Assembly (NCBI GenBank): GCA_034401795.1
Contig: CM067359.1
Location: forward strand, 142,043,136 to 142,107,135
Source: Chaetoderma sp. LZ-2023a
Taxonomy: Eukaryota; Mollusca; Caudofoveata; Chaetodermatida; Chaetodermatidae
DNA length: 64,000 bases
Reading direction: 5' to 3'
Shown here: positions 20,653 to 33,751 of the stretch, piece by piece
Layout: each line of letters begins with the position of its first letter
How positions within the stretch are numbered: position 1 is the stretch's first letter
Position numbers and translations under genes: made by a program
Notes under the pieces: generated by a model
Databases searched by the model: none
Told to the model about the DNA's origin: nothing
What the model saw: the letters and a program-made list of their open reading frames with translations, nothing else

Positions 20653-23128
20653 TTGATTTGCAGAACGCAGGCTAAAAAGCCTCTATGTTCCGTTTTGTGT
20701 TAGGCTGCTATAGAGTTAGGCTGCTATGATAGTTAAATCTTAGTTCTTGGTTTGCCCAGTATGTATCTAATCTATTCTTGAAGATGTTAAAAATTTTCGA
20801 TGTTACAATGTGATCAGATAGCGAATTCCAGGCATCGATTATTCTATTGGTAAAGTAATGTTTTCTGAAATCATGTGAAAAGCGATGTTTCTTTAGTTTA
20901 TATGTGTGTCCTCTTGCTATTGAATTGTTTAATGTGAAAAGATGTTTTGTTAGATGTGTGTCATAATAACCGTGTATGATTTTATGTAATTCAATCATAT
21001 CTCCCCGGTGTCGTCTGTATTTTAGAGTTGGAAGATTTAGTCTCTTTAGCCTGTCAGGGTAGCTCAGTCCCTTCAATGACGGAATCTGTCTGGTTGCCCT
21101 CCTTTGAACATTTTCGATAGTATTGATATCTTTTTCTTTGTATGGGCACCAGACACTGGTAGCATATTCAAGGTGAGGGCGTACTAATGCTTTGTACAGC
21201 AAGGTGAAATTGTCATTATTTAGGTATGTGTAGGTTCTGCGAATTATTCCCATTATCCTGTTGGCTTTATTTACCTGTTCATGTATATGTTTTCGAAAGT
21301 TAAGTTGTCCATCTATAAATATGCCTAGATCTTTTTCAAACTCAACAGATTCAAGTGGTATTGGGAGACCATCCTCTCCGTGTAGGTGATAGAATCTGTT
21401 TTCAACATTTTGTTTGCTTTTTATTTCCAGAACTCTACATTTGTTTGGATGGAATTTTAGTAGCCATGTAGAAGCCCAGTCAGTCATGGAGTCAAGATCA
21501 TCCTGTATTATTTTACTGTCTGTTTTGTCATGAATTTCTTTATAAATCTTTGTGTCATCTGCGAATAAATAGATTTCAGAACTGACATTATCTGGTAGGC
21601 CATTTATATATATAACAAACAGGATAGGGCCTGTCACACTACCCTGTGGTACCCCCACTGGATATATCTTGCCATGCAGAAAATTTGTTATTAATCCGGA
21701 CTCTCTGTTTACGATTTTTTAAGAATTCCCTTATCCATTGGCACATTGTATCACTAAATCCATTTGCCTTCAATTTGATCATGAGTCGTTCATGTGGGAC
21801 CCTATCAAATGCCTTCATTAGGTCCATAAATACTACGTTTATTTCACTATTGTTGTCCAATATTTTTGTCCAGTGGTCTAAAACATGTAATAATTGCAGT
21901 GTTGTTGACCTCCCGGAAATAAAACCAAATTGTTTATTGGTGAGTAGATCATTTGACGTTATGTGCTTTAATATCTTATCCCGAATGAGCTTTTCCATGA
22001 GTTTGCAAACTACACTTGTAAGGCTTATTGGTCTGTAGTTGCCTGGGTCCTTTTCATCCCCCTTTTAAAAAATTGGTGTAACGTTTGCAAGTGTCCAATG
22101 GGTAGGTACACATCCTGAGACAAATGATTTGTTGAATATGATGTTAAGTGGTTTATGTAGTACTTCTCTTAATTCATATATGAGGCGAGGATGTACCTCA
22201 TCAGGTCCAGGTGATTTAGAAATGTTTATTGATTCTATAATTTTAAGTGTTTCGCTGAGGCTGAAGGTAGTGTCACTAGAGAGAGTTGTGTAGTTTCACC
22301 TAGTAAGGTGTGGAAGCATATTAGTATCTTCATCAATGAAAACAGTAGTATAGAAATTTGCTAATACATCCGCCTTGTCAATATCATTTTGTACTTTCAG
22401 GACTGTACCATTTGCTTCAACCTCAAGTTCAGGTATTCTGGAGGTCAGTTTTCTTGTACAGTTGACATGATACCAAAAAATTTTAGGATTCGTTTTTACA
22501 CTTCTGGCTATTTCTTTTTCTTTTTCTCGTTTAGCATTTCTTGTGAGTGTCTTAAGATTGTTTCGCTGGTGTGTATATTTAAGCATGTCTTTGTCTGCTC
22601 TGGTTTTCATATAGTTCGTCCTACCTCTATTTTTAGCTTTTATTAGTTTAAAATTTTCTGATGTGATAGCTGCTTTCTTTCCCTTGTTGTGTGGCTTGTA
22701 TCTGGGGATATGCGCTATTTCTGCTAACTTTAGTTTGTTAGAAAAAGTGGAATACATGTCTTCAACATCTTTACCTTCTAATATTTTATCCCAGTCGAGA
22801 TTTAGTTCATGTTTCATTGCCCCATAGTTCCCTTTGTCGTAGTTTAATTTTTCTATTTCAGTTGTTACTGTCTCATTTGCACATTGGAGATTACATGTGA
22901 TCACAACGTGGTCACTCCTTCCCAGAGGGCTATCGTATGCAATATCTGACACAAGATTTTCATCGTTGCAGAGAATTAGATACAGTGTATGTGGGGTGTC
23001 AGTGCCTCTAACTCTAGTGGGGTTATCGATTTTTTGAAAAAGGAAACAATCTCTTATACATTCTAGGAATCCTTCAGTACTATCTGATCCTGTCCAGGAG
23101 TCCCATTGGATGTTTGGAAAATTGACAA
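20630..23128 (-). mobile_element. LINE B, 5'-truncated CR1/L2-like non-LTR retrotransposon
   Basis: The insertion is bounded by an 8-bp duplication TTGTAATA (20622-20629 and 23129-23136). At its 3' end is a short pentanucleotide tail, (ATAAG)n as read on the plus strand. The 5' end is cut inside the endonuclease at the NFPNIQW motif. It carries the remainder of ORF2. It split an older LINE (H). Confidence 0.85.
20708..23128 (-). pseudogene. LINE B ORF2: partial endonuclease and reverse transcriptase
   Basis: In order on the minus strand: the last third of an apurinic-type endonuclease (NFPNIQWDSW, then SDHVVI with the catalytic Asp-His pair), a linker to 22296, RT fingers (SPGPDEVHPR, GNYRPISLTSV, FGFISGRST, FMDLMKAFDRVPH), palm with intact FADD, thumb (RPHLEYATSVWCPY) and C-terminus (HRFSHDFRKHYFTNRIIDAW) ending near 20708. 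Breaks: in-frame TGA near 22293, TAA near 22063 and a frameshift near 21650 at the SGVPQGS motif. The catalytic aspartates survive but the copy is dead. Confidence 0.88.
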
Positions 23129-23136
23129 TTGTAATA

Positions 23137-23245
23137 GCCATGCAGGTATGTGTATGGCTCTACAAGGTCAATATATCTTCTCCTGTCCTCTAGCATAGAC
23201 ACTCGCGTTTCATGACAAAGATTGTAGTACAGAGTGTGCACCTTT
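23137..23245 (-). pseudogene. LINE H, upstream piece
   Basis: The minus strand reads ETRVSMLEDRRRYIDLVEPY and then TYLHG, matching the LExRRxRGDLIExYKYLHG region that comes just before the C-terminus in CR1/L2-type LINEs. With LINE B removed it joins to KCPKNIHGHSFKLYKQ at 20620. Short and degenerate. Confidence 0.5.
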
Positions 23246-23249
23246 TCAT

Positions 23250-23664
23250 AGATACATAGATGTATTTTGCTGGTTAGGCTAGACAGCCTGTAGTAGATCT
23301 TCACATCCATGCTCGTTGTCACTAATCTCTTGTACCTTTTTAACTTGGTGCGGATGGGCCCGATTGGGAAGTTAGTTTCTCTATTGATTGATTGTTTGTC
23401 AACATCATCATGTTTTCAGGACTTACGCCCTAGGCTTATTATCTCCTGTTGTATAGTATGTTTCTATTTTGCTGGTGTGGTTTTATTGGTAGTGCTATCG
23501 GCGCTGGTGCTAGTCAAAATCGTGCATCATTTTGTCTAAGTCTTTATCTAGTCTCTGTTTGAAAATTCTTTTGCTTCAATGGTATGGATGGAAAGAGAAT
23601 CCCAGAGATTCACTTTTCGTTTGTTTAAAAAGTTTCTTCTAATGATCTTGTTGCACTGGTCTAC
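23250..23664 (-). pseudogene. LINE split by the outer LTR element: C-terminus and 3' UTR
   Basis: From the CTAC junction the minus strand reads DQCNKIIRRNFLNKRKVNLW followed by DSLS and, after one frameshift, FKQRLDKDLDKMM to a stop at 23510. The 3' UTR follows to about 23250. The 3' UTR matches the one at 50128-50225 (GGCTAGACAGCCTGTAG), so both belong to one LINE family. The upstream half is at 42833-43140. Confidence 0.75.
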
Positions 23665-26600
23665 TGTAGCCTCCGGGGTGGGTATGCGGCAGTCCGTCCG
23701 AACATTTTGCTCCGCTGCACCACATGTGCACGGCACATTGACAAGCTGGTTAGTGTCAGTTCTTGGAGTGATGGGGCGCATTTTGCACCTTTCTGGAATG
23801 TTTAACGGCCGACTTCTAGAGCTGGTGGAATGATAATGTTCCAGTTGGGTCATGCAACCATTGCCGCCGAGATTGAACCACACTGTCTCATCATGGCTTT
23901 TCGAGTCAATGGTATGATGGTCCATTACTCAATTTGGGAGTTAGACATAATTAATAAAAGTGATATAACTAAAACAAACAATACTACTCATTTGCTAGTA
24001 CAAGAGGAAAAATATAGTACATGGAACTAAGTTGGTGTCTTGTTTAACGTGGGCCCGTCAGAGGTACCTCGATGATCTCGAAATCCGCGAGTTAGTCCTG
24101 CAAGGGAGAGTCCAAGGGTGGTCACTTGGGTGTATAATATAAACCATTATACCCCTAACAAAATGTTATTGTTACGAGAGGAAAGTGCCTCATGCGGGCC
24201 TCTGTCACAGGAAAATGCCTTTAACGCCGAAGCGGAGGAAGTGAGCTGGCAAAAAGGGCCACTCTTATTTTAAAATATGCTAAGTGTGTAGTGCGGGTTA
24301 ACCTAGTGAAACTGTATGCAATTGTGATGCACACTGAATTACGTGAAGATGGGGTGGATGATTTCTGGAGAATTCGGACACCGTCATATTATGTAGTTTA
24401 AAGACATTGTATTGGTAGTTGCCGCTTTATTTATGCGGTCCTTCTGCTAATTCCCTAAACTAACCATTAGTTATAATAAGGAAAATTATTTACTTCTCCT
24501 GGATGTAGAATTGTTTGAGTGTAGCTTTCATGAGCATCTCGGTCATTTCTTCAGCACTAACTGATGGTCGCTGGCAACGTCACTCTGGTCAGATCTTGTG
24601 GAGTCATGTGACAGCATGGACTGGTAGATTGCCGCAAATGGCAAGTAGTTCTACCTATTTTTTTAATACACGCCTGACTGGCGGAAATGCTCAGTTTCCA
24701 TATGGTCACCTTGTGGAGCAATCAGGTCAGACAAACAGCGAGGAGACATATCATGGTGTGGTAGCTCCTGAATCATATGACGATCCTGTTACTGACCGCA
24801 CCGCAACCACATGCAACATCACCATGGTAAGACGTATTTACAAAAGCATTTGAAAAGTGCATATATATTTACGGTGGAGATAAGGAGACAGATATTCAAC
24901 TATAGTGACCTTCCCGTGAGGAGGTGGTGGGTTCCAAGACCGCACCCAGTCAATGCGAGGAGTTAGAGGGAGATCCATGTCCTGTCCGTCACCTATTGTG
25001 ATGAGGACAGATCATGTAGGATCTGCCCTCAGGGACTAACATTTTACCTGTCATTAGGGCTATGTTACAAATATGCCCAGAGAGGCACTGCTGGCTGGTT
25101 AAAATAATATAATGTTTTCGCAGTGCTTCCTACATTGGCGTGGATATCTATGCTAACTGGTACCCGAAGATACTGGGGGAATGTGTGCGGAACCGACACT
25201 TTGGTCTTCACTGCTCGGAAACCCCAATAGTTTCCAGAGTCGGATCGCAACAACATGTCAGAGGGAAATCCAGACAATTATAAGCCTTACGGTTGGAGGA
25301 ACATAGGAAGAAACAATCGCTCATATATTTAATAAGGAGGCCCTAAGGTATTTGGCCAATTTATACCATCTAGCCGGCATGTGGTGTTACATATCCACTA
25401 TGTCCAGGAAAGAGGCTTACACAAACGACTCTTAGCGAGCGACCATTCCTAGCTACTTCCAAACCTATCCTATCGAGCCAGAATAGCCAGGTTTAGTCGA
25501 TCTCATGTCAGGTTCGCTTAATGTGAACCTGTACAGTGACCTCAGTAAAAAAGTGATGCTGGGGAAAAAGGTGATGCGGTGTTATTGTTGCTGTATAGTG
25601 TATCCTGGCGTTCTGCGGTCCTAGTATTTTATATAAAATAAAGAAACCAAGTAGCAAGGATGGCTGCTGCCATATACATAACTAACTATCACAGAATTGA
25701 CAATAATTAAGGTCTGTTGCCCTTGCAGTACTAGATAGTCATCAGCACAAAACAAGGATAATATATACAATAAAAAGATAAACTATAAAATGCGGTCCCA
25801 GACAACAGGTCGGTACCTATTAGTCATCAGTACCTATGATTGTAAAAATACAATAATATGGAAATACAATTAGATGAGTACCTATTAGTCATCGGTACGG
25901 AAAAAGTTCATAGATCACCGTAAATGATACGTTCCGGATGAGGAACATGAGATGGCTCGATTCTGTAGCTGCTGGGCTGATCGCCGAAAGCGACCTGTTG
26001 ATGCGGCTAACTCTCAAGGATGGTGAAGAAGAACGATTGCGGTTGAAGATGTCTAATGGATAGTCATGTTAATTTAAACAGTATGGTGAAAAAGGTTCCA
26101 TACTGTAACAGAAGTTGAAGGATGCCCTGTAGTAATGAAGGGCTCTGTAGAATGTTACATAATGATGATGCATGTGCATCTTCCCTGTACACAGTACACG
26201 ATGCACTGCATAGCTCGTGCGGCACACCAGGCAAAGTCCCACTAGACTGTGGTCTAAAAGTTAAATGTTATACACAATATATTGAGCGGTGTTTGATTAC
26301 CACATTTCAGCATGATCTGAAGAGTTGTCCACCAAGAATCACCACTCGTTCCACATACTACGAGTTCTTACATCAGGGCAGTGAGGGCTTCTTCTTTACG
26401 ATTAGTTTACTTTCTATGCCCCTGGGAATTGTCCTCCCAAGAGCATTCAAAAGATTGGAAGCGGATGGGAAGGTTACGGACAAGAGATATCAAGATCTCT
26501 AAGCCGGCCGGCCCCACTGTGGTTACAATGAAACCAGATTCTGCAACTCTCTGGCCACACAACCTTCCACCTTCTCTCTCGACGAAGTACGGGCCTCGAT

Positions 26601-27171
26601 TCTCAGTTCTTTGCTCCTCTTATACTTCTCATGACGTCATAGCTGGAATGCTCAGCCAATCAACGCGCGACCTGTAGCCAATCGGCGTGCGAGCTTGAAG
26701 GGCAAGGACATTATCACTTGACAAACATCCTCCCCATTCAATTAGTACTTAGATGCACTTATGATGTTTTCGATATTTTGAGCATAACTTAAGCAGAAAA
26801 ATAAGGATAACTCGGTCATTTCTGGACCGATTTTAAAATGGTTTACAGTTTTGAATTCCTAGTTTCATTCCGAGGGGAACGATGAGGTGAACATAATTTA
26901 AAGCGATTACATGCACCAACTCGGTACGTTTTAGTATGCATTCTCTCTCAACGCTGACACGTGTTGTCTGGGAAGCTCTGACGCGCGCACATGCGTGATA
27001 CACAATCTTACAAAGTTATTCATTTTTAGAAACCTCTCTTATATGGCTTTATACATGCGTAATATCCTGCTAAGGGGGGGGGGGGTGCGTGCTCAGAACG
27101 TACCCGGAGTGGTTGTCCCATACCCAGCTGAGCTGGGACGGTTCGTACCCATCCAGCCGATCCGCGCTACA
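23665..27171 (-). repeat. 3' LTR of the outer element, 3.5 kb
   Basis: Starts TGTAGCCTCCGGGG and ends CCGCGCTACA, so the short terminal inverted repeat TGTAGC/GCTACA is intact. It is very long for an LTR. The first 1.95 kb (block A) is shared with 27915-29800, 35532-37010 and 50937-52600. The last 1.5 kb (block B, from TATTTTATATAAAATAAA) is shared with 41240-42832. Open frames inside (24515-24853, 26122-26502) are not conserved as protein among copies. Confidence 0.75.
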
Positions 27172-27187
27172 CCACCCTCTCCTAGTT
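27172..27187 (-). promoter_or_regulatory. Polypurine tract of the outer element
   Basis: The minus strand reads AACTAGGAGAGGGTGG directly before the LTR start TGTAGC, the position where plus-strand priming occurs in LTR elements. Confidence 0.65.
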
Positions 27188-27910
27188 TGACACCCATGGC
27201 AAACAATACCGCCATGCAGATCGAGAGCATGGGAGCATGCTAGGTGAGAATTATAGGCTTCATGAGCAGGCATGTAGCCAAGAGGAGTAGTGAAGCGAGA
27301 GACGCATAGGTTACAAAGAAGAGCACATAGAGGTGAATAGAAACATCTTTGGGAGGGAGGCATACCTTTGATTTTGATTTTTGGCCTGGTATATGTCCCC
27401 AGGCCTTTTCTTTTTTTATGTAATGGTGTGTGCTCTTTTTATTTTATTTTAGCATCTGATCCTAAAACAATAGCTCCCATGGGCATTCTCTTGGCGACGG
27501 ATAATTAAATTTCCACCGCGAACGCACAAGCTCCAATGTAACTGAATAATGATATATAGATAAAAATATATTAAGTAAATGATATTACATATATATAAGG
27601 AACAACACAGTAATTACATATGCATGCCAATAGATGAGGGCATGCATACAGTGCGGACTGTTATGGCGGATCTGCATGGATAGCTCTCTCCATCCATAAG
27701 TCTGTCTCATTATACTAAAACGAGAAGAAAATTTATAATAAGAAAAAGGGTATAATAATAAGATTTAAAAGGTCTATCAGGTGGCCCCAGCAATACCTGG
27801 GACGGCATGATAATAAAAGACATATTCTCTGCGGTATGCTGTATACCTACACCACATAAGATGTATTTACAGCATAGGAATCCGCAGCGATCCATTTGTG
27901 TGAGACACAG
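27188..27910 (-). other. 3' internal tail of the outer element
   Basis: Between the polypurine tract and the inner element; AT-rich, including a stretch with A-runs near 27720-27780. Open frames here (27710-27895) show no similarity to known proteins. Confidence 0.4.
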
Positions 27911-27914
27911 CTAT

Positions 27915-30014
27915 TTTAGCTCGCGGGGTATCATCGGGCAATTCCAGTGTGTGATGTTGACTCGCCGTGCCGCAAGTGCATGACGAATGATGAGGCTGGT
28001 TAACTTCCGGTCTCGGGGTGACAGATCCTGTACGATACTGCCCTACGGGTAACAAAGACCGGCTCCTAAGGCCGGTGGAACTCAATCATTCCGGTGGGGC
28101 CGTGCGACCATCATCGCAAACATTAAACACAACGGCCATATCCCAAGAGCTTGTGTCACCAGTATGCCTGTCCATAGCAATTTCGTGATCTATGGACTTA
28201 CAAAATTTGATTTGGCGACCTAATTAAACTAAGTCTATGCAATAATTTTACCCAAGCAGACTGTCGAGTATGCTAGATAAAATGATGAGCATACGAAAAT
28301 ACAAGACATAGAGACAGCCAGATGAACTTTTAAACGTGGGGCTGCCGGAGATACCACACAGACTCGTAGGTCTGCAGAGGTATCCCAGCAAGGGAGGCTC
28401 CCATACACGAGACGTAGCTATTTAACTTAGTATAAGCTATTATACCTCTAAGCTGAAAGGAAAGAAAATTATCTCTGTAGTGACGAAAAATCATGTGCCT
28501 CACACGGGCACTACTCCTAGTGCTAGTTTGGTTGAGGAGTATTATCCTTGCGTGGACCATCGTCGCTGAATCCTTGCAAGTGCCTCGCACGGGCCTCCGT
28601 TACAGGAAGGTGTCGCCGCTGCTTAGAGCGGGAGAAGAGTAGTAGGCAAAAACAGGCCCACTCTATTATTTAACCAAAATGCTGAAAAGAAAAGACCATA
28701 CCTAATGAGATTATGACCATAGGGTTGTGTGCTGTTTTACGTGAAGACAGGATGAACGATTCCCAAAGGATTCCCACGTCACCGTCTTATGTAATTCTCA
28801 GTATGCTGAATTAGTAGTTGCAGCTTTATTTTTGTGGGCCTTCTTCTATGCTTATCTATCATTTAGTATTTTGTGACAAGAACTATTTTAGGCCGCAAAT
28901 GGTGGGTATCTACCTAGCTGTCATGCTGTCATTGAGAACGGATGCCCTAAGACATCAATACTGAAGACAGCGCTCATACATGTTACCCAGTAAGATCTCC
29001 GAACTGGATAATAATCCGGACATCCTGCTCCGTACCACACAAAACGTCACAAGACACTGGTTACTTTTCACAAAAGCATTTTAGGCAACTGATCTATCGT
29101 TATGGTGGGGGTAAGAGAGACGAATACCAACTGTAAATGTCCTTCCCGTGAGCGCGTGGCAGATCTAAATGTCATGCCCAGACATTCTTACGGAATTCGG
29201 TAAGGATGCGCATCTTGCCCGTCAGCAGGTCCTATGGGACTAATCGTTTACCTGTCATTAGGTTTAAATACAAATTGCCCAGCTTTGCACTGCGGTGCGG
29301 GAGGATTGTTTAGCAAATAAAAGAAAATAATAATTAAGATATGTTTGCGCAGTGCTTTCCTACATTGGCAAAAGTGCTAACTACTAAGTATCCGAGGATA
29401 CAGAGGGAATGTATGTGATACCACACCATGGCCATCAGCACTCAGAAACCCATGGTGTGGATAGGGGACATCAAAACAATTAAGAAGCCACAAGGCTTAG
29501 TGGAACATGAAGAGAGACAATATCTTAGAGATATGAATCTTGCCGGAGTGCGGGGCTAAATTATCGCAACTACCTGGAGAGAGGTGTATACTACAGATTT
29601 CCTAACGAAGAAATTGTCTCTAATCATATTAAACCTATCCTATCGAGCTGAATAGAAAGGGTTTTAGTCGGTAGCATGCTGCGCTACACAGAGTTATAGC
29701 ACGGACAGCGACCTCAGTGAAAAATTGTTGGTGGCGGGAGAAGGTGCTGCATATATAAGTGTTGCTGTATAGTGTTTCCTACATGCACTCCTATATTTTC
29801 TACAACTAAACAAAACATACGAACTGATGGCCACTGGCCATATATATAAACTAACCATAACAAGCAATACAGTGTAAAATGATCAGAATTATATATCTTT
29901 AGTACAGGTTAACGAACCTACTATGGTGCGGTTAGTGAAAACACGTTACAGAAAAGTGATATCCAGCAATTTGTCTGACAAGTAAAATAACTTAATAACA
30001 TTTATTAACATTGA
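27915..30014 (-). repeat. 3' LTR of the inner element (right edge uncertain)
   Basis: Starts TTTAGCTCGCGGGG (TGTAGC with one change) and follows block A, then the beginning of block B (AAACAAAACAT, GGCCATATATATAAACTAAC). The far edge is unclear. A pyrimidine run CCTTTCCCCCT at 30015-30025 could be the complement of its polypurine tract, but the expected GCTACA is not seen beside it. Confidence 0.55.
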
Positions 30015-30930
30015 CCTTTCCCCCTAATTACCATTACGAATAATGAACTCATTGAATTTGGCTATTAAATGACAGAAGCTGAAAACTTTATTTTTAATCA
30101 GTGTAACAGTGTAACTTAATAACTTATTGCTAATCATTGACAAAGGCGAAATGAGATTGTTAATTAGTTCTTACTGGTCACTGGTCCTTACAATTTTGGC
30201 TCCTTTACACAGCTTCTTCACTCATTAATGATTAATCAGAAATGATCAAATGATAATTCTGTATTATATAACAACTTTCTGTCAAAATAAATACCAGTAT
30301 ACAGCTGTGTCATATAGAACAGAGCATATCAACATAAACGTGTCAGATGTGACCATCTACCTATTACCTACTACATCTGTATACATGCCATATTCATATA
30401 AGAGGGTGTCCCATAATATTGAGATGCAAAGATCCAGAGCAACCTTATGGAGCATGACTGACAGATAAAGTGCTATGGTGGGGGCTTAGTGCAAAAAAAT
30501 AATTAAACATAATTATGTACTTAACGGAGCTGTAGCAAAATATACTGTGCAGTGGTATATAAATATGAGAAAAGCTCGAAAATCTGGACAGCAGAAAAGG
30601 AGAATTATGAATTGAAATTCAGTTTACTCATAAAACTATATAAAGTTCCAGTCCAGAACATATAATATACTGATTACTGAAATGCCGCAACACATTGACG
30701 AAACATTGAACCCTGTGACTAGACACTTAATAAACAAGAAAATTGCAATTTTTTATGGTTATACTCCTCATACTAATAATTATAACTCACATAAAACTGA
30801 ATCATTACGCAAATTATTGGTATACAAGCTTCTAAATTACCATATTATGGCATCAGCCCTATTTCATAGAGGTAGCTCTACCCCACGATTGTCAGGCCTG
30901 AAACAACATGTGACTTCCCTCATACACATA

Positions 30931-31146
30931 CAGTCAAACCTGTTTATAGTGGACACATGTCTTTGGAGCCATAAGATGGTGGTTCCTGAAGACGGGTGAT
31001 TTTAACACCACCCATCTTCAGGAACTGCCATCTTATGGCCCCAAAAGCAACTTTCCATTGACGATTATGTGTACTAAGCAGCAAGGTGTCTTTAGTGACC
31101 GCTTTTTGGTGGTCCCTGGGGTGTTCGCTATAGACAGGTTTGACTG
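30931..31146. mobile_element. 216-bp Tigger-type MITE
   Basis: The ends are inverted: CAGTCAAACCTGTTTATAGT on the left and the near reverse complement ending GGTTTGACTG on the right, flanked by TA on both sides. The centre is a long hairpin (GCCATAAGATGGTGGTTCCT against AGGAACTGCCATCTTATGGC). CAGT termini and a TA duplication are typical of pogo/Tigger MITEs. It lies inside the inner LTR element. Confidence 0.82.
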
Positions 31147-31395
31147 TATACTCTTTGACAGGACGTGAAATGATACATTACTAAACAATGAATGTGTCCA
31201 ATGACATCTGGAATATTATATGACATTGTGCTTTGAAATTCAAAAGTGACTATAAACGCTACATCTAACACTGCAATGTACGAGGGGTCAATAGGTAATG
31301 AGCCTAATTATGAATCGAAAGAGCAATCATTGTACAATCTGGTACTCATACAGCCTGTCATTTTCACTTTATTACACCCAGGCTACATCTGTAGC

Positions 31396-31800
31396 ATATG
31401 ACATTCTACAAGTATACATACCAATAATTGTGGCATCTCCTTTCCATTTACCAAAGTGGTGATAAAATGTTCACACTAGGGATCTAGCCATAGAAAATTT
31501 GTTACAGTGAATGCGTTTTCTGGAGGTTTTTTGTCTAACTATGAAGAGATAAAGTGACAATCAGGAAACTTTTCAATTGTGATAACTATTATTAGGGTAG
31601 TAAATTTCCATCATTTCATCACTATCTGCTTTGGTTCATATAGATATCAAATTTGTTTTGACCCACCCCTTAGACATTCAAGCCTTTTCAAACTTTTTCA
31701 AGGCTAGACCCCTAGTGTGAACATTTTATCACCCCTCTTGGAAATTGAAAGGAAATGCCAAAATTATAAGCATGTATGCAGTATGCTTGTAGAATGGCAG
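31396..31800. mobile_element. MITE with terminal inverted repeats of about 110 bp
   Basis: Left GATAAAATGTTCACACTAGG and right CCTAGTGTGAACATTTTATC are inner parts of long inverted arms. The outer parts (GACATTCTACAAG, CTTGTAGAATGGC) also pair. No ORF. It lies in the inner LTR element between the C2H2 ORF and the 3' LTR. Target duplication not resolved. Confidence 0.7.
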
Positions 31801-31930
31801 ACTTTATGACTACCAGATTTGGCTGACTGGCTGAAATTGCTTCAGACACTATGGGTGCGGTTGTAGTGGCTGTGGTTTGATGGCTGATTATTGATGCGGG
31901 TGCTGCCGGACTGGATTCTGCAGAGGACCT

Positions 31931-32466
31931 TCACTTCCTACTCCGCTTCAGGACCGGTGTAGATGTAGTGACTGGTAGTGGCATAGCACGCCCCGACGTG
32001 GCTGTGGGTAGGATTTCATGTCTTGCTGCCGGTATGCTGCTCACGGTAGCCATGGGAGGACGATGGCTAATGGGATATCTACGGGTAGTGTTTTTCGTGC
32101 GGGCCATTTTCTCGGTCGGGAGAACTTTGACTGGAAACCGAGATTCGAAACGCGTGGCTAAAACGGCACGATCCTCGATTTCTTCCGCGGGAACTAATGT
32201 CACTTCTAACACACTGTGCTGATGATGGAGTGCATGGGTCACACTCCATAGCGAGTAGTGGTGTAAAGATACTGACACGTCATGCAGAAGGCTGACTGGA
32301 GGAGATGATCCTTGTTAACATGAAGTGTGCGGTCGGATTTTCTCATAAAAGTTCTGGTACAGGGTTCTCCGCCAGCTAATAACGAGCTGCACGGGAATCG
32401 TTTTGGAACTGGTACCGATTCCTCTTCAGATGAATCCGACAATGCTAAATCTTCGAGGAGTGACAT
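31931..32466 (-). pseudogene. Inner element: C2H2-finger / basic Ser-Thr-rich ORF
   Basis: The first 75 residues include an acidic stretch (LSDSSEEES) and one C2H2-like finger with spacing C-x8-C-x12-H-x4-H, ending LHVNKDH, then a second CxxC (FCMTCQYLY). After a frameshift near 32260 the frame continues TLVPAEEIEDRAVLATRFES and a Lys/Arg-Ser-Thr-rich tail. The outer element has a counterpart at 37572-38890 with the same finger spacing and the same TRYGVTH segment. Function unknown; nucleic-acid binding is an inference from the finger. It is not a standard gag zinc knuckle. Confidence 0.6.
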
Positions 32467-33751
32467 CTCGTTCCCGCATGGTAGGTGACTGCAGGAACCT
32501 TACTCAAAACCTAATGCCCTATCTCTTCATTTTGTTAACTTTCCAAGCCAAGTATAATAATGAACTAATAATAAAAAACAGCAGAATTTGGTTTTTAACA
32601 CGAAAGAAGCCTAATGCTATCTGTTCTTCCCTGCTGTCGGGTTTTGACGGGAAGATGAAGTTTCAGAGCGTGCTTCCTCCTTTATACTATTTGGTGATGT
32701 CATAGGTGGCGGATGACCACACATGGAAGTTTTAACAGGTGATTCGGTCATCCCTATATGGAAAGTTTCTCTTTCCCACTCTAGACGTCTAGGGATTAAT
32801 TTGTCCTGTATAAAGGGAGTACTTTTAATTATAGGAGGAATGGCTCGTTAACTTTGTCTTAATTTAGCACATTTAACAGCCTCCAATCAACATAAAAACG
32901 TGGTACTACTTTTTCTTTGAGGAGCCTCACCTTTTAATTAGCGTGAGGTGTTTTTTTCAAATTGGATGCTTATAAACTTGCCTGTTTTAATTTTAGGCTT
33001 GAGCACCCGATGGGGTGTGTGGGAGCCTGGTGACATCAGCGGCAATTACCCCCGACTCACCCTCGCCACTACTCCATCATGCTGTGGTAGTCGCGTCTTT
33101 GGGCGGCTCTTGTGTTTAAAGCTTTTGATCCAATTTACGGGAAATAGCAGTAAATGTCACGTGGCTTCCTAAAAGCACGTGGTTGATCGGAAACATATGT
33201 ACTGTCTATGGTAATGGCCAAAATACTGTTGCTGAGGTGTAGTCTGTTGTAGATGCGAGATATGGAAATATATATATGTTATATCATGAATCTTTATAAT
33301 ATAATGTCCCTTATTTGCGCGAGTTCTTAAACATGCGTCTTGGTATATGTCTGTAATAGGTAGTTCTCAGCCCATGTTGATTATGGACTAGAATGCAGGG
33401 AAGAGAATTTTTGAAATTCTCCATGTAATTATGCTGTTAGATTTTTGATGGCGCTTTACCGGCCCGTGCACTAATGATTTGTAGCACGGTAGAGCAGTTG
33501 TGTTCTTAATCAAAAATTTAACAGTAAAGTTGTAAGTAATTTGATGTGTGGTTTAAACAGATATATTCAGGCGGTAGATCAATGTCACTGATCCCGACAA
33601 GATAGCTGCGTTTTCCGAGAGGTAGGGCTGCCAAGCATTCTCCTCAATGGGTAGAACTAGCTCCGTCCCGGCCTAGACCAGACACATTAATACCACTTAA
33701 TAATAGTTAAATTACAGTACAACTCGGAGGTGGGTGCCACAATATTACAAC

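Noticed and set aside
23540-23700. A chimera of LINE and LTR element made by template switching, suggested because LINE tails abut the LTR start in two places
   Set aside because: The missing upstream half of the LINE lies on the other side of the outer LTR element (42833-43140), and a CTAC duplication flanks the insertion. A plain insertion explains it.
24515-24853. Possible gene shared by LTR copies (also 51741-51989)
   Set aside because: The frame is present only in the closest two copies and breaks in the other two; DNA similarity of the LTR explains it.
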